The notes below the pieces were generated by a model. That model made no database searches. It saw nothing but the letters and a program-made list of their open reading frames with translations, and had not been told where the DNA came from. A stretch of 64,000 bases of DNA from an uncultured Akkermansia sp. (GTDB lineage Bacteria; Verrucomicrobiota; Verrucomicrobiia; Verrucomicrobiales; Akkermansiaceae), in contig CANRET010000002.1 in assembly GCA_947629715.1 (NCBI GenBank), positions 29,357-93,356 on the forward strand. The letters run 5' to 3'. Position numbers and translations under genes: made by a program. Of the stretch, positions 1 through 8,873 are shown piece by piece; positions within the stretch are counted from its first letter, which is position 1; the number at the start of each line of letters is the position of its first letter.

Positions 1-840
1 ACTCTCGTAGGTTTTCTGCATTTTTGCCGCCATCTGCGTATTGATGCCATGACCGGGCATGATCGCTATCACATGGCCGAGAATGCGGCGCCCATTTAAG
101 ATGAGGTCGCCCATGAGGTCCATGGCTTTGTGGCGAGCGCACTCGTTGTGATGGCGCAAACCGCCGGCACAGATGTACTGGTCGCCTTTGATGACGATGG
201 CATTGTCCAGTGTGCCGCCCTGAATGAGCCCTTTGTCGAGCAAGGGCTGGATGTCTTCGTAGAAACAGAAGGTGCGAGCATCCGCCAGCTCTTTCTCGTA
301 AATTTCCGGATTGATCTCCGAGCTGAAATACTGAGTCACTCGTCCGCCCGGTCCCACCGCCGTGAGCGATATGCGAAATTTCCTGTCCGGCAGAATGACA
401 ATCTGCGAACCGTTCCTGGTCTCCACACTCATCGGCTCGCGAATGTCCCATACCGTCAGAGAGGCATCCTGTTCCACAATGCCAGCCTGTTTGATGAGCT
501 TCACAAACGGCGCCGCCGATCCATCGCAAATAGGCGGCTCATTCGCGTCCATCTCGATAATCGCATTATCCACTCCCATGCCAGTGAGCGAAGAAAGCAC
601 GTGCTCGACCGTGTGTACGTTGACGGAACCTTCCGCCAGCGTCGTTGCGCGCTCTACGGTCTGCACATTAGCCGCTGAGGCGTCAATAAACGGCTTGTCC
701 GGCAAATCAATGCGCCGAAACTTCAGTCCGGTATTCGGATCTGCCGGCTTGAGCGTCAGCTTCACCGCTTGTCCGGTGTGCAATGATGTTCCTTGTATCG
801 ATGCCGCTTTGGCGAGTGTCTTTTGCTTCTCCGTGACCAT
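1..840 (-). CDS. lpxC: LpxC, UDP-3-O-acyl-N-acetylglucosamine deacetylase (partial, runs off left edge)
   Basis: Second step of lipid A synthesis: Zn-dependent removal of the acetyl group from UDP-3-O-acyl-GlcNAc in the cytoplasm. The visible 280 codons read from ATG at 840 and have no stop before base 1. Zn ligands of the family are present: H80 in TVEHVL, H237 and D241 in ARHKAMDLMGDL, and the general-acid-region histidine H264 in PGHG. The EPPICDGSAAPF segment is also typical. In Bacteroidota and several Verrucomicrobiota LpxC is fused to FabZ; the part that would show this lies outside the window. The -10 box sits 11 nt before the ATG, so the mRNA has almost no leader. lpxA, which acts just before it in the pathway, is at 39135-39917. 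Confidence 0.95.
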   Translation of the reverse strand, partial: MVTEKQKTLAKAASIQGTSLHTGQAVKLTLKPADPNTGLKFRRIDLPDKPFIDASAANVQTVERATTLAEGSVNVHTVEHVLSSLTGMGVDNAIIEMDANEPPICDGSAAPFVKLIKQAGIVEQDASLTVWDIREPMSVETRNGSQIVILPDRKFRISLTAVGPGGRVTQYFSSEINPEIYEKELADARTFCFYEDIQPLLDKGLIQGGTLDNAIVIKGDQYICAGGLRHHNECARHKAMDLMGDLILNGRRILGHVIAIMPGHGINTQMAAKMQKTYES

Positions 841-851
841 AACTTGCCCGC

Positions 852-880
852 ATTCTACTCTTTCCCGGCCTTTTTGTGAA
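852..880 (-). promoter_or_regulatory. Predicted sigma70-type promoter of lpxC
   Basis: On the minus strand -35 TTCACA (875-880), 17-bp spacer, -10 TAGAAT (852-857). The predicted start is about 4 nt before the lpxC ATG. Seen by inspection only. Confidence 0.5.
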
Positions 881-1049
881 GCGAAAAATCCGGAGAGCTG
901 CATTTACAGCCGCGCACTCAAGTGTACTGACCTGAAAAATTGGAGCGCCTTAAATTTTGCCTTGTAACCACACGCCGCCACCTGCAGTTGTCGCCGACTT
1001 TCGTGTCATGCGATTTTCGCTTTTTTGGCGATTGGTGACAAAATTGTAC

Positions 1050-1077
1050 TTGACATGTCCGAACAGTAGGGTACCAT
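1050..1077 (+). promoter_or_regulatory. Predicted promoter of rpmH-rnpA-yidD-yidC
   Basis: Consensus -35 TTGACA at 1050-1055 and -10 TACCAT at 1072-1077 (16-bp spacer), about 50 bp before rpmH. The gap 881-1049 holds no gene that I can support. Confidence 0.5.
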
Positions 1078-1125
1078 AGGCGCTCGCGCGCTGGGCGCGG
1101 AACCTTTCAGTTACCCGTAAAGAAT

Positions 1126-1311
1126 ATGAGCAAAAGAACCTATCAGCCTTCCAAGCGTTGCCGCAAGCGTCAGTTCGGATTCCGCGCACGCATGGCGTCT
1201 AAGAACGGGCGCGCCCTGTTGGCTCGCCGCCGCGCTAAGGGTCGCAAGCGTCTGCTGCCGAAGGGCGCCGAGGTGCATTACAAGCGCCACACTGTCCAGC
1301 ATGGCGTGTAA
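1126..1311 (+). CDS. rpmH: Ribosomal protein L34
   Basis: Structural protein of the 50S subunit. The 61-residue product begins [21 protein letters not shown] and contains the invariant [22 protein letters not shown] core. It is longer than the usual 44-50 residues because of a basic C-terminal tail of about 15 residues after RKRL. It heads the conserved rpmH-rnpA-yidD-yidC cluster. Confidence 0.97.
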   Translation: MSKRTYQPSKRCRKRQFGFRARMASKNGRALLARRRAKGRKRLLPKGAEVHYKRHTVQHGV

Positions 1312-1369
1312 GCCCTGGTGAGTGCGGAGCGACCCGCAGACCGGGGAACGCTGAACACGCCCACCGGAG

Positions 1370-1738
1370 ATGCAACTGAGGCGCCAGCATACCATGAAGC
1401 GAACCGGGGAGTTCGCTTACGTGCGTGCGCAAGGCAGCTCCGATGCAGGACGCTGCTTCGTTTTGAGTACGGCGCCCATGCTGCAGGGAAAGGCGGAGCG
1501 GCATTCTCGTTTCGGCGTTATCGCAACCAAACGAATGGGGAACGCCGTGGTGCGCAACAGGCTGAGGCGCCAAGTGCGGGAACTTCTTCGGGAGCAGGGA
1601 GATGCCTTGGGCAAGGGACTTTACGTGGTGGTAGTCGTGCGGCGCGGCGCAGTCGGGGCGGATTATGAGACACTGCGCAGGGAAATGAAGAGACTGATAG
1701 CGCGCTGCGAGAAAAAAACGATGGAAAAGACATGCTGA
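1370..1738 (+). CDS. rnpA: Ribonuclease P protein component
   Basis: Protein cofactor that helps the RNase P ribozyme bind the 5' leader of pre-tRNA. The product of 122 residues starts MQLRRQHTMKRTGEFAYVRAQG, matching the LRR-x-FxxV start of the family. It carries the RNR signature (NAVVRNRLRRQVREL, about residues 61-75). An internal ATG at 1394 is possible, but the longer start restores the conserved LRR. Its last bases overlap yidD by 7 nt, as often seen in this operon. Confidence 0.93.
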   Translation: MQLRRQHTMKRTGEFAYVRAQGSSDAGRCFVLSTAPMLQGKAERHSRFGVIATKRMGNAVVRNRLRRQVRELLREQGDALGKGLYVVVVVRRGAVGADYETLRREMKRLIARCEKKTMEKTC

Positions 1739-1983
1739 AGAAAGCCCTCATACTGCCGGTACGATTTTACCAGCGCTACCTGAGCAAACCGCTGCATGCG
1801 GCGTGCGGACCGATGTCCGGTTGCCGTTTCAAACCGAGTTGTTCGGCTTATTTCATTGAAGCAGTGGAGGTTCATGGAGCCTTCAAGGGAGCGGCACTGG
1901 GAGTATGGCGCATCCTGCGCTGCAATCCCTGGGGCGGATGCGGGTATGATCCGGTTCCTCCGAAAGTTCAAAAAAAACACTAA
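1732..1983 (+). CDS. yidD: Membrane protein insertion efficiency factor YidD
   Basis: Small 83-residue membrane-associated protein that assists YidC-dependent insertion of inner-membrane proteins. The family core is complete: FYQRYLSKPL, CGPMSGCRFKPSCSAY and CNPWGGCGYDPVP, including the conserved cysteines. It overlaps rnpA and lies 9 nt before yidC, so it is co-transcribed with its functional partner. Confidence 0.95.
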   Translation: MLKKALILPVRFYQRYLSKPLHAACGPMSGCRFKPSCSAYFIEAVEVHGAFKGAALGVWRILRCNPWGGCGYDPVPPKVQKKH

Positions 1984-1992
1984 TAACACACT

Positions 1993-3885
1993 ATGGACAA
2001 AACAGGTTGGTTCGTTGTGACAATTTGTGCGATCCTGCTCGGGATCAACTGGTATTATTCCACTCCGCAGCCACCGGACGGCTCCTCCCCTGCAGCTCAG
2101 CAGGCAATCGCTTCAGGTGATTCTGCGACCCCTGTGACGGATGTTGTCACGGAGGAGGCGGCGCAGGAAACAGCTCCCGCGCCGGAAGCTTCTGCCGATT
2201 CCGAGGCTCAGACGGTCGCCACGCTCATTTCCCGCAATTCGAAAGGGCGGGAAATCGCCAAGTTTGAGTTCCGGAACATCGGCGGCTCTGTTAGCAGCGT
2301 GGAGATGGTCGGCAAGGCAATCAACAGCACCAAAGGAGATTTGCAGGATCCCGTGAAACTCAACTCGCAGGTGCAGCAGGGCATTGGCACACTCATGTTC
2401 GGGTTGAGCGCAGACAAAGCCCCTGTGTTCGATCGCACGGATTACCACGTTGTTCCGGAGGAGACGAATGAGAAGCAGGTGACGCTGGAAGGGCGATTGA
2501 ACGACCTTCGCATTGTGAAAACGTACGCTCTCGTGCCACTTCAAGCGGGTGAAAAGACGGTAGAGGGCAATGCCTACTGCTTGCAGCTCACTGTGCAGAT
2601 CCAAAACATGGGCGACAAAACTCGTCGCGCCAAAAATTGGGGTTTGTATGCAGGTGGCGCCGGTCCTATTTCGCCGACGGAGTGGTCGCAGTTCACCTAT
2701 TACATCCGTAACGAGAATAAGTCATTCCACAAAGAAAGCACCGGCAGTTTCCGTCCGTGGTTCGGTAGCGCAAAAGAGCGCGTGGTGGAAAGCGGAGAAG
2801 ATCCCATTGCGTGGGCAGGCGTGATGAATCAGTATTATGCCACGCTGGTGCAGCCAGGGGGCGGCAAAGGAGCGGACTCCTACTACGCTGCGCCGCTGCA
2901 CAACATTATCTTACCGGGTAAGGAGCGCAAAGTCGCCGAGGGAGTGGAGAGCGCCGTGGGTATGCCGGAGTTCACTCTGGCAGCGGCGGCTCCAGGCGCA
3001 GCAGGCGGCGTGCAGACCCTCTCCTACACCATCTTTGCCGGACCGAAGCTCAACCTCATGCTCAATGAGATGATCGAAGAGATCCCCAAGATTGACCATA
3101 TCATGGACTACGGAATCTTCCATGTCATCAGCTATCCCATGAACTGGCTTATCAATGTATTCTACGGCTGGTTCGGCAACTGGGGATGGGCCATTGTAGC
3201 CATGACCTTTGTGGTTCGCCTGCTCATCTGGCCTCTCTACAGGAAGAGCTACACGAGCATGAAGAGCATGAGCCTCCTGCAGCCCAAAGTGAAAGAAATC
3301 CGCGAAAAATATGCCAATGACCAGCAGAAAGCCAGTCTGGAGATGATGAATCTGTACCGTGAGTACGGCGTGTCGCCTTTGGGAGGTTGTCTGCCCATGT
3401 TTTTGCAGATTCCCATTTTCTTCTCATTCTTCTACGTATTGCAGACGGCTGCAGAATTCCGGGGCGCTCCCTTCATCGGTTGGGTGCATGATTTGTCCCA
3501 AATGGACACCGTATGCATTTTGCCGATTCTCGGGTATGACTTGCCAATAAACGTGCTGCCCGTCGTGATGGCTGTCACCATGCTGCTGCAGATGCGCATG
3601 ACTCCGCAAGTGGGAGGCGATCCGATGCAGCAGCGCATCATGAAGCTCATGCCGCTCTTCTTTTTCGCTTTCTGCTACTACTACCCGAGCGCGCTGGCTC
3701 TCTACTGGACCACCACGAATCTCATCTCTATCATTCAGACGTGGATCATTCGGCGCCTGCCCCAGCCGGAGCTGCGTAAGACCTCCAAGCAGAAGGGGCC
3801 GAGGCGCAAAAGTCTTATGGAACGCATGATTGACGCTCAGAAGGCTGCTATGGCTGAGCAACAGACCCGGCAGAAGCGCGGATGA
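1993..3885 (+). CDS. yidC: Membrane protein insertase YidC
   Basis: Inner-membrane insertase/chaperone working with SecYEG or alone. The 630-residue protein has the Gram-negative layout. An N-terminal membrane anchor (about residues 5-23) is followed by a Pro/Ala-rich linker and a large periplasmic domain (to about 350). The conserved 60-kDa insertase domain with several membrane helices comes next (about 375-590, including YREYGVSPLGGCLPMFLQIP), and the C-terminal tail is basic (KTSKQKGPRRKS). ATG 1993 gives the expected TM start. Confidence 0.96.
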   Translation: MDKTGWFVVTICAILLGINWYYSTPQPPDGSSPAAQQAIASGDSATPVTDVVTEEAAQETAPAPEASADSEAQTVATLISRNSKGREIAKFEFRNIGGSVSSVEMVGKAINSTKGDLQDPVKLNSQVQQGIGTLMFGLSADKAPVFDRTDYHVVPEETNEKQVTLEGRLNDLRIVKTYALVPLQAGEKTVEGNAYCLQLTVQIQNMGDKTRRAKNWGLYAGGAGPISPTEWSQFTYYIRNENKSFHKESTGSFRPWFGSAKERVVESGEDPIAWAGVMNQYYATLVQPGGGKGADSYYAAPLHNIILPGKERKVAEGVESAVGMPEFTLAAAAPGAAGGVQTLSYTIFAGPKLNLMLNEMIEEIPKIDHIMDYGIFHVISYPMNWLINVFYGWFGNWGWAIVAMTFVVRLLIWPLYRKSYTSMKSMSLLQPKVKEIREKYANDQQKASLEMMNLYREYGVSPLGGCLPMFLQIPIFFSFFYVLQTAAEFRGAPFIGWVHDLSQMDTVCILPILGYDLPINVLPVVMAVTMLLQMRMTPQVGGDPMQQRIMKLMPLFFFAFCYYYPSALALYWTTTNLISIIQTWIIRRLPQPELRKTSKQKGPRRKSLMERMIDAQKAAMAEQQTRQKRG

Positions 3886-3946
3886 AATCATGATCTGCGA
3901 TTTGGGAATCATGGGCGAGAGAATGCAGAAATTTCCGGACATGTAT

Positions 3947-4942
3947 ATGAAGCATAGTGTGTACACATGGGTGACGATTGCGGCGTTGGCGCTGGCGGTC
4001 GCGGGCTGTGAGCGCAAGTCGGAATGGAGCGTAGATTACGACGGGACCATGAAGGAGGTGGCGGCGCAGGACGGTCTGGCTTTGGTGTTGGTGGATGGTC
4101 CGGGGTGGAACGCGCCGAGTGTGCAGCTGAGTCGCAACCTGCTCAAAAGTCAGGAATTCAGAGAGTTTGTGCGCGAGAATCGCATCCGTCTTATTGAAGT
4201 TGCAATCCCCGATCCTCGGGGAAGGGGAGTTAGTCCCAAGCGGGCTGAGGAGCTTGATAAGGTGGTGCTTCGGTACGACGTTCACGGGCTTCCGCATTTG
4301 GCTTTGTCGGATAGCGCAGGCTTTTCCTACGCTGTGGTGAATGAGACGAATGCGAGAGAGGGGATGAGGGTATTGCGAGAGGGGATGGAGTTTCGCAGAG
4401 CTTTTGAGACGAAGCTGACGGCTGCGAAGGCGGCTCAAGGGGATGAACGCGTGGGATTGTTGATGCAGGCGCGTGAGATGCTGCCTGAGAATTGGCGCAC
4501 CAAATATCCCGGATTGGACGACGCTATCATCGAGAGTGATCCGGAGGATAAGACCGGGTTGAAAGGAATGCGCGACCGGCGCCAACTGTTTCGGGATCAG
4601 CTGGAGGAGTTGAACAAAGAGGCAGACAAACGCATGGGAGATTTGAAGGGCGTGCCTCAGCCGGAAGCGCTGCAACGTCTGAGTACGGCGTTGATTCAGC
4701 TCTCAAGGGAAAAGACCTGGCTGCCGGAGGTGCAGTATCGCATTTTCAAAACGATTGCTATATGCTTCCTGAGTGAGAAACGCATCGGTGAGGCGCAGAT
4801 CTGGTTGCAGAAGGCCGTGGATGCTGATCCGGAATCTCCTGATGCGGAGAATTTGCGCAAAGAGATTGTTCGCTTGCAAAAGGGAGAGGAGGAGAAAAAG
4901 AAGTCGTCGGATGAACCCGTCTCTCAGCCGACTGAGAAGTAA
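3947..4942 (+). CDS. Lipoprotein with thioredoxin-like domain and C-terminal TPR-like helices, function unknown
   Basis: I chose ATG 3947 because it gives a clean lipoprotein signal, MKHSVYTWVTIAALALAVAGC, with the lipobox cysteine at residue 21. Upstream in-frame starts (3830 TTG, 3890, 3923, 3941) would place extra residues before it. After the signal comes a segment resembling a thioredoxin fold (DGLALVLVDGPGWN ... RYDVHGLPHLALSD) but without a CxxC. A helical tail with one TPR-like repeat follows (IGEAQIWLQKAVDADPES), ending in a Lys/Glu/Ser-rich stretch. It follows yidC closely and may share its transcript. No specific function can be assigned. Confidence 0.75.
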   Translation: MKHSVYTWVTIAALALAVAGCERKSEWSVDYDGTMKEVAAQDGLALVLVDGPGWNAPSVQLSRNLLKSQEFREFVRENRIRLIEVAIPDPRGRGVSPKRAEELDKVVLRYDVHGLPHLALSDSAGFSYAVVNETNAREGMRVLREGMEFRRAFETKLTAAKAAQGDERVGLLMQAREMLPENWRTKYPGLDDAIIESDPEDKTGLKGMRDRRQLFRDQLEELNKEADKRMGDLKGVPQPEALQRLSTALIQLSREKTWLPEVQYRIFKTIAICFLSEKRIGEAQIWLQKAVDADPESPDAENLRKEIVRLQKGEEEKKKSSDEPVSQPTEK

Positions 4943-5015
4943 ACTTCGGACGTCTGCACGTGTTCGTTCACAAGGACGGTGCGTCATGCAAAGCTCTGCT
5001 CCGGCGGTGGGGAAG

Positions 5016-6368
5016 TTATGGATGCAAACCGGCTGTCTGTCGCGCTAATTTCCAGCATGCGGCGAATGAGTTTGCAAAGTCTTGGGGGCGACGTTGCAGC
5101 CACGCGTCAATGACAGATGGAGGGAAAGGGATGACTGCTGAAACTTCTGCGGCAGGAAAGCGAACTTTGCCGTCGAACTGGGAGGTGTAGAGCTGCACGT
5201 GCTCCATGCCGGTGGCAGGGGAAGGAGGAAGCTTAGCGACGGCGCGAAGCGGAATGCCTTCGGAGATGCCGAGTTCTTCTGCCAGCTCACGGCGCGCGGC
5301 TCTCTCGTAATCCTCTCCGGCATCGAGATGGCCTGCGGCGGAAGAATCCCATACGCCCGGGTGACGATCTTTGAGCAGGGAGCGCTTTTGCAGCAGACAA
5401 TCTCCGTGTTTGTTGAACACGAGAATATGCACGGCGCGGTGGATCAGCCCTCGTTCATGCACCTCTCGACGCGAGGCTTGTTTCAGGACGTTGTCCTGTT
5501 CATCCGCCACGTCAAAAAGTTCGTCCTCTCGCTGAGGTAGGTCTGCCAACGGGTTGGGGTCGTACTCCCGGGTGAGGTCAATCCATTGCTGCAGGTTCAG
5601 CTCCTCCGCCCGTGCGGTGGGGGAGATGCCGAGTCGGGCGGATACTTCAGCCCAGGGAGGGGCGGGTGGCAGGTGCTTGTGCATTTGCTTCCGACGACAA
5701 GCGAAGCAGCGGCGCATAAGTTCATCCATCAGCCGACGATCATACACCGGCATGCGGCGATGATCGCGCGGTATGAGAAGGAGGACCGCAGAGTCGATTT
5801 TCGGTTGCGGACGGAATGCAGTCGGCGGCACAAGTCGCATGAGTTTGCCTTCCCAATTCATCTGCATGCGCAGGGAGAGAAGACCGTAGGCAGAATTTCC
5901 GGGTTGCGCGAGGATGCGATCCACAAGCTCTTTTTGCAGCATGATGACGGCGCGGCTGCAGGGGCTTTCGCCATGCAGAAAGTTTGCCAGGATGGCACCG
6001 CCTGACGAATACGGCAGATTGCCCAGGAACTTCACCGGCTGCTCTGCAAAGAGACGGCGCGGATCCCAGGTCGCAGCGTCCGCCTGATGCACTTCCACAT
6101 GCGGGTCGTTTGCCCAGCGGGTGCGTTGGTAGTCCGCGAGGCGTTTATCGAACTCCACGAGGATGAGTTTGCGGCAGAGCGGGGCGACGATTTCCGTGAG
6201 AGATCCTGCGCCGGGACCCACCTCGACAATGCAATCCTCCGGCGCGGGGGCCAGTAGCTCCACGATGGCGTGCGCGATGTTTTCATCCGTGAGAAAATTT
6301 TGTCCGAGAGCCTTGGACGGAGTGATGCCGTACTGCTCCAGCACCGCGCGTATTTGAGAGGCGTTCAT
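5016..6368 (-). CDS. rsmA: 16S rRNA dimethyladenosine transferase (RsmA/KsgA) fused to a NUDIX hydrolase
   Basis: Residues 1-265 are a full KsgA. They include the QNFLTD start, the SAM-binding VEVGPGAGSLTE (about 48-59), catalytic NLPY at 117-120, and RPQPKIDSAV; this enzyme dimethylates two adenines of the 3'-terminal hairpin of 16S rRNA. After a linker, residues 300-450 form a NUDIX domain with a perfect box from G346 to I368 (GHLDAGE ... RELAEELGI), resembling the isopentenyl-isomerase-like/YfcD NUDIX type. There is no stop or frameshift between the two parts, so this is a real 450-residue fusion. ATG 6368 overlaps the thiL stop by 4 nt (ATGA). Last gene of the minus-strand cluster. Confidence 0.92.
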   Translation of the reverse strand: MNASQIRAVLEQYGITPSKALGQNFLTDENIAHAIVELLAPAPEDCIVEVGPGAGSLTEIVAPLCRKLILVEFDKRLADYQRTRWANDPHVEVHQADAATWDPRRLFAEQPVKFLGNLPYSSGGAILANFLHGESPCSRAVIMLQKELVDRILAQPGNSAYGLLSLRMQMNWEGKLMRLVPPTAFRPQPKIDSAVLLLIPRDHRRMPVYDRRLMDELMRRCFACRRKQMHKHLPPAPPWAEVSARLGISPTARAEELNLQQWIDLTREYDPNPLADLPQREDELFDVADEQDNVLKQASRREVHERGLIHRAVHILVFNKHGDCLLQKRSLLKDRHPGVWDSSAAGHLDAGEDYERAARRELAEELGISEGIPLRAVAKLPPSPATGMEHVQLYTSQFDGKVRFPAAEVSAVIPFPPSVIDAWLQRRPQDFANSFAACWKLARQTAGLHP

Positions 6369-7264
6369 GAGCGGGGAGAGGAGGTGAAATGCTGCCACCC
6401 GCCGCTGAGAGGGGCGGACGTTTTTTGCGCGAGCCGACCGATGGCAGTGAGATTGAACCGGGCGCACAATGCCTCTGCGTCATCCGGAGGCAGGGCGAGT
6501 AACAGCTCGTAATCTTCGCCATCGTGGAGAGCCTGGGCAGGCGTGCACCCCGTATGGAGCGGCAGGCTCGCTTCGTCGATCTCATACCCGCATCCGCTCG
6601 CTGCAGCAAGGCGGGGAAGATCGGCCGCCAAGCCATCGGAGAGGTCCATGACGGCGTGTGGGCGTGGGCTGGCGAATTGCAACGCGCGCGCCAATTCAAT
6701 GCGTGGAGTGAAAGTGAGGTGACGCCCGGAGGCAAAGGAACCGCCAAGAGCCCCCGAGACGCAGAGAATATCGCCGGGTTTTCCGCCGCTGCGCAGGAAG
6801 GAGCGTCCGTGCTCCACACGACCAGTGAGGGCTACATTGACGACAAGTCCCGGCGTCGGCAGGGAACAGGTTTCACCTCCGGCGATGGAAACGCCGAAGA
6901 CGGCGGCAATTTCGGACAGCCCTGCGTAGATTTCTTCCAGATCCTCCACACTGCGCTGCGGGTGTGTCACCAGGGTAATGAGAGCATGTTCCGGGATGCC
7001 GCCCATGGCTGCAATGTCCGAGAGAGCACGCGCCAGGGCTTTGCGTCCGATAAGGCGTGGCGGCGTGTCTGTGGTAAAGTGGATTCCTTCTGCCACGGCA
7101 TCCGCCTTGAGCAAGGTGTCCACGTGATCGTCACGCCGCACGACGGCACAGTCGTCCCCGGGACCGAGGAGGAGATGGTGCGTCGTCCTCGGCAGGTGGC
7201 GAAGCAGTCTGTCAAGGACCTCCTTTTCTCCGAGCTCGCGCAGGGATGTGGAAGTGACTTTCAT
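6365..7264 (-). CDS. thiL: Thiamine-monophosphate kinase
   Basis: ATP-dependent phosphorylation of thiamine monophosphate to the active cofactor thiamine diphosphate. The 299-residue product has the ThiL/PurM-like landmarks: LRELGEKEVLDRL at the N-terminus, GPGDDCAVV (Mg/ATP site), LARALSDIAAMGG, VSIAGGET and MDLSDGLAADL. ATG 7264 was chosen because it begins the conserved domain and overlaps the previous stop by 4 nt (ATGA). The frame extends further upstream, but those residues show no family match. Confidence 0.93.
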   Translation of the reverse strand: MKVTSTSLRELGEKEVLDRLLRHLPRTTHHLLLGPGDDCAVVRRDDHVDTLLKADAVAEGIHFTTDTPPRLIGRKALARALSDIAAMGGIPEHALITLVTHPQRSVEDLEEIYAGLSEIAAVFGVSIAGGETCSLPTPGLVVNVALTGRVEHGRSFLRSGGKPGDILCVSGALGGSFASGRHLTFTPRIELARALQFASPRPHAVMDLSDGLAADLPRLAAASGCGYEIDEASLPLHTGCTPAQALHDGEDYELLLALPPDDAEALCARFNLTAIGRLAQKTSAPLSGGWQHFTSSPRS

Positions 7265-8109
7265 GGGGCGGATGGGGTCATGGACAGCAGCAGAGCGGCT
7301 CCCACGGAAATGGCGTTGAAGCAGAAATGCGCCAGAATGGGAGCTGCAAGAGTACGTGTTTTCACGTAAAGTCGGCATTGAAGCAGGGCAAATACGAAGA
7401 GGGAAATGAGCTGAGGCAGCGAAAAGTGGATGGCGGCAAATGCCAGCGAAGAGATGAGGGTTGCCGTGATGCCGCCCCGGCAATTGCGAAGCGCGTTGAA
7501 AAGAAAACCGCGAAAGAAGCATTCCTCGCAGATGGGAGCAATGATGAGCGCCTGGATAATGATATAGCTGCGGAGTGTCCAATCTCCTTTCAAAATCATG
7601 ACCACGGTATCCTGGTACAGCTCACTGTCGGTGGCGTCGGCAATAGCTTTCATGCATCCGGAGGTTTCGAAAAACACGTTGAAAGCGACGGAAAGGGATA
7701 CCACGGACAGCACGGGAAGCAGACGCTCTCGCAGCGGAGTCGGGCGGTGCAGCCCCATTTCATTCGTGTGCCCGGTGACATGAACCAGGCGCAGGAGGAA
7801 GGGCAGGTAGATGACCAGCATGACGACGCAGGAAATGAGCATGGATTTTATGGAAACATCCGTCGGTTCGCTTTTTTCAACGGATGGAATGCTGGCAAGC
7901 GCCAGGAGCGTAAAAGTGAACAAGACGCTCAGTGTGTCAAATATGTTTGGAAAAGATGAACCGGGGAAGAGAGGAATGGGAGGCAGCTTTTGTTCGGTGG
8001 AGCGGCGGCGGGATGTCAGCGTTGCAATGCCCCTCTGCACAAGCGGTAGCCAGCATAGAAGTACGGCAACGGCGATGATGGCGATGTTCCAGATGTGGTA
8101 AGCAGGCAT
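7261..8109 (-). CDS. CPBP-family intramembrane metalloprotease
   Basis: Multi-pass membrane protein of 282 residues with the three CPBP (Abi/Rce1-like) motifs near the C-terminus: EECFFRG (motif 1, EExxxR), FAAIH (motif 2) and HFCFNA (motif 3). About seven hydrophobic segments are visible. Members are glutamate-dependent intramembrane proteases; bacterial substrates are mostly unknown. It lies between the L,D-transpeptidase (13 nt upstream) and thiL (ATGA overlap). Confidence 0.85.
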   Translation of the reverse strand: MPAYHIWNIAIIAVAVLLCWLPLVQRGIATLTSRRRSTEQKLPPIPLFPGSSFPNIFDTLSVLFTFTLLALASIPSVEKSEPTDVSIKSMLISCVVMLVIYLPFLLRLVHVTGHTNEMGLHRPTPLRERLLPVLSVVSLSVAFNVFFETSGCMKAIADATDSELYQDTVVMILKGDWTLRSYIIIQALIIAPICEECFFRGFLFNALRNCRGGITATLISSLAFAAIHFSLPQLISLFVFALLQCRLYVKTRTLAAPILAHFCFNAISVGAALLLSMTPSAP

Positions 8110-8122
8110 GATTGGTTCAGGG

Positions 8123-8869
8123 TCAGGGGAGATGCCACGAGGCGCGGAGGCGGGAGTATTCTGCGCGAGGCAGGAGAATGTACATCGGGTGACGTGCCGG
8201 ATCGAGGCGGGCGATGATGGCCCGCAGGTTTGCTTCCGCTATGGCGGTGCAGCCGGCGGTAGGAGCCGCACCGTCCCGTCGCCAGATGTGAAAGAAGATC
8301 GAGGAGCCTGCGCCTGCTATCGGTCGCCCCGGCGTCTCCCAGGTATTGTGGCAGATGAGCAGCTTGATGCTGTGTGCATAGTCTGTCTGCCGCATTTGTT
8401 CCTTGAGTTCCCCCGGCGTGGCGGCAGGATGATTTAAGCGGATGTGTCGATTGTAAAGTCGAGGTTGCGAGGGATCCGAGACCCAGAGATCGCACGGTCC
8501 GACACGTACTTCGGGAATGCGGCGGTGGTGTTTTATCGGAGTTTTGTTGGTCGTCCAGAGGCCCCCAATGAGAAAGACGCCGGCCGGGGAGCGACCGTCT
8601 CCTTCGCGCTTGATTGTGACGCCGCGCGGGTTGGAGTGCACCCCCAGCCCCCACGCCAGTCCGGTGCGTCCGAGTCGTCCCGGTATCGGACCCAGCACGC
8701 GCGCCCATCGACCGTCCGGCTGCTTCTCCACGAGAGAGAGGGAAACAGTCGAGCTATTCCATCCATCGGCTATGCCGAGAACGGCCTGACTGCAATCGGT
8801 CGGCAATTGGGCGAAAGCCGCACAGAAGCTCAGCACGGCGGCAGTGAGGATGGAGAAGGCTGCCTTCAT
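8123..8869 (-). CDS. Secreted L,D-transpeptidase-like (YkuD-fold) protein
   Basis: ATG 8869 gives a signal peptide (MKAAFSILTAAVLSFCAAFAQ), so the protein is exported. The C-terminal half has the YkuD signature HIWRRDGAAPTAGCTAI, where the cysteine of TxGCT is the nucleophile that cross-links or trims peptidoglycan stem peptides. Upstream, GDGRSPAGVFLIGG and the NRHI region match YkuD-type folds of the DpbA/ErfK kind. Length about 248 residues. It starts 4 nt after the stop of the RNase gene. Substrate (cross-linking or lipoprotein attachment) cannot be read from sequence. Confidence 0.82.
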   Translation of the reverse strand: MKAAFSILTAAVLSFCAAFAQLPTDCSQAVLGIADGWNSSTVSLSLVEKQPDGRWARVLGPIPGRLGRTGLAWGLGVHSNPRGVTIKREGDGRSPAGVFLIGGLWTTNKTPIKHHRRIPEVRVGPCDLWVSDPSQPRLYNRHIRLNHPAATPGELKEQMRQTDYAHSIKLLICHNTWETPGRPIAGAGSSIFFHIWRRDGAAPTAGCTAIAEANLRAIIARLDPARHPMYILLPRAEYSRLRASWHLP

Positions 8870-8873
8870 CAAT

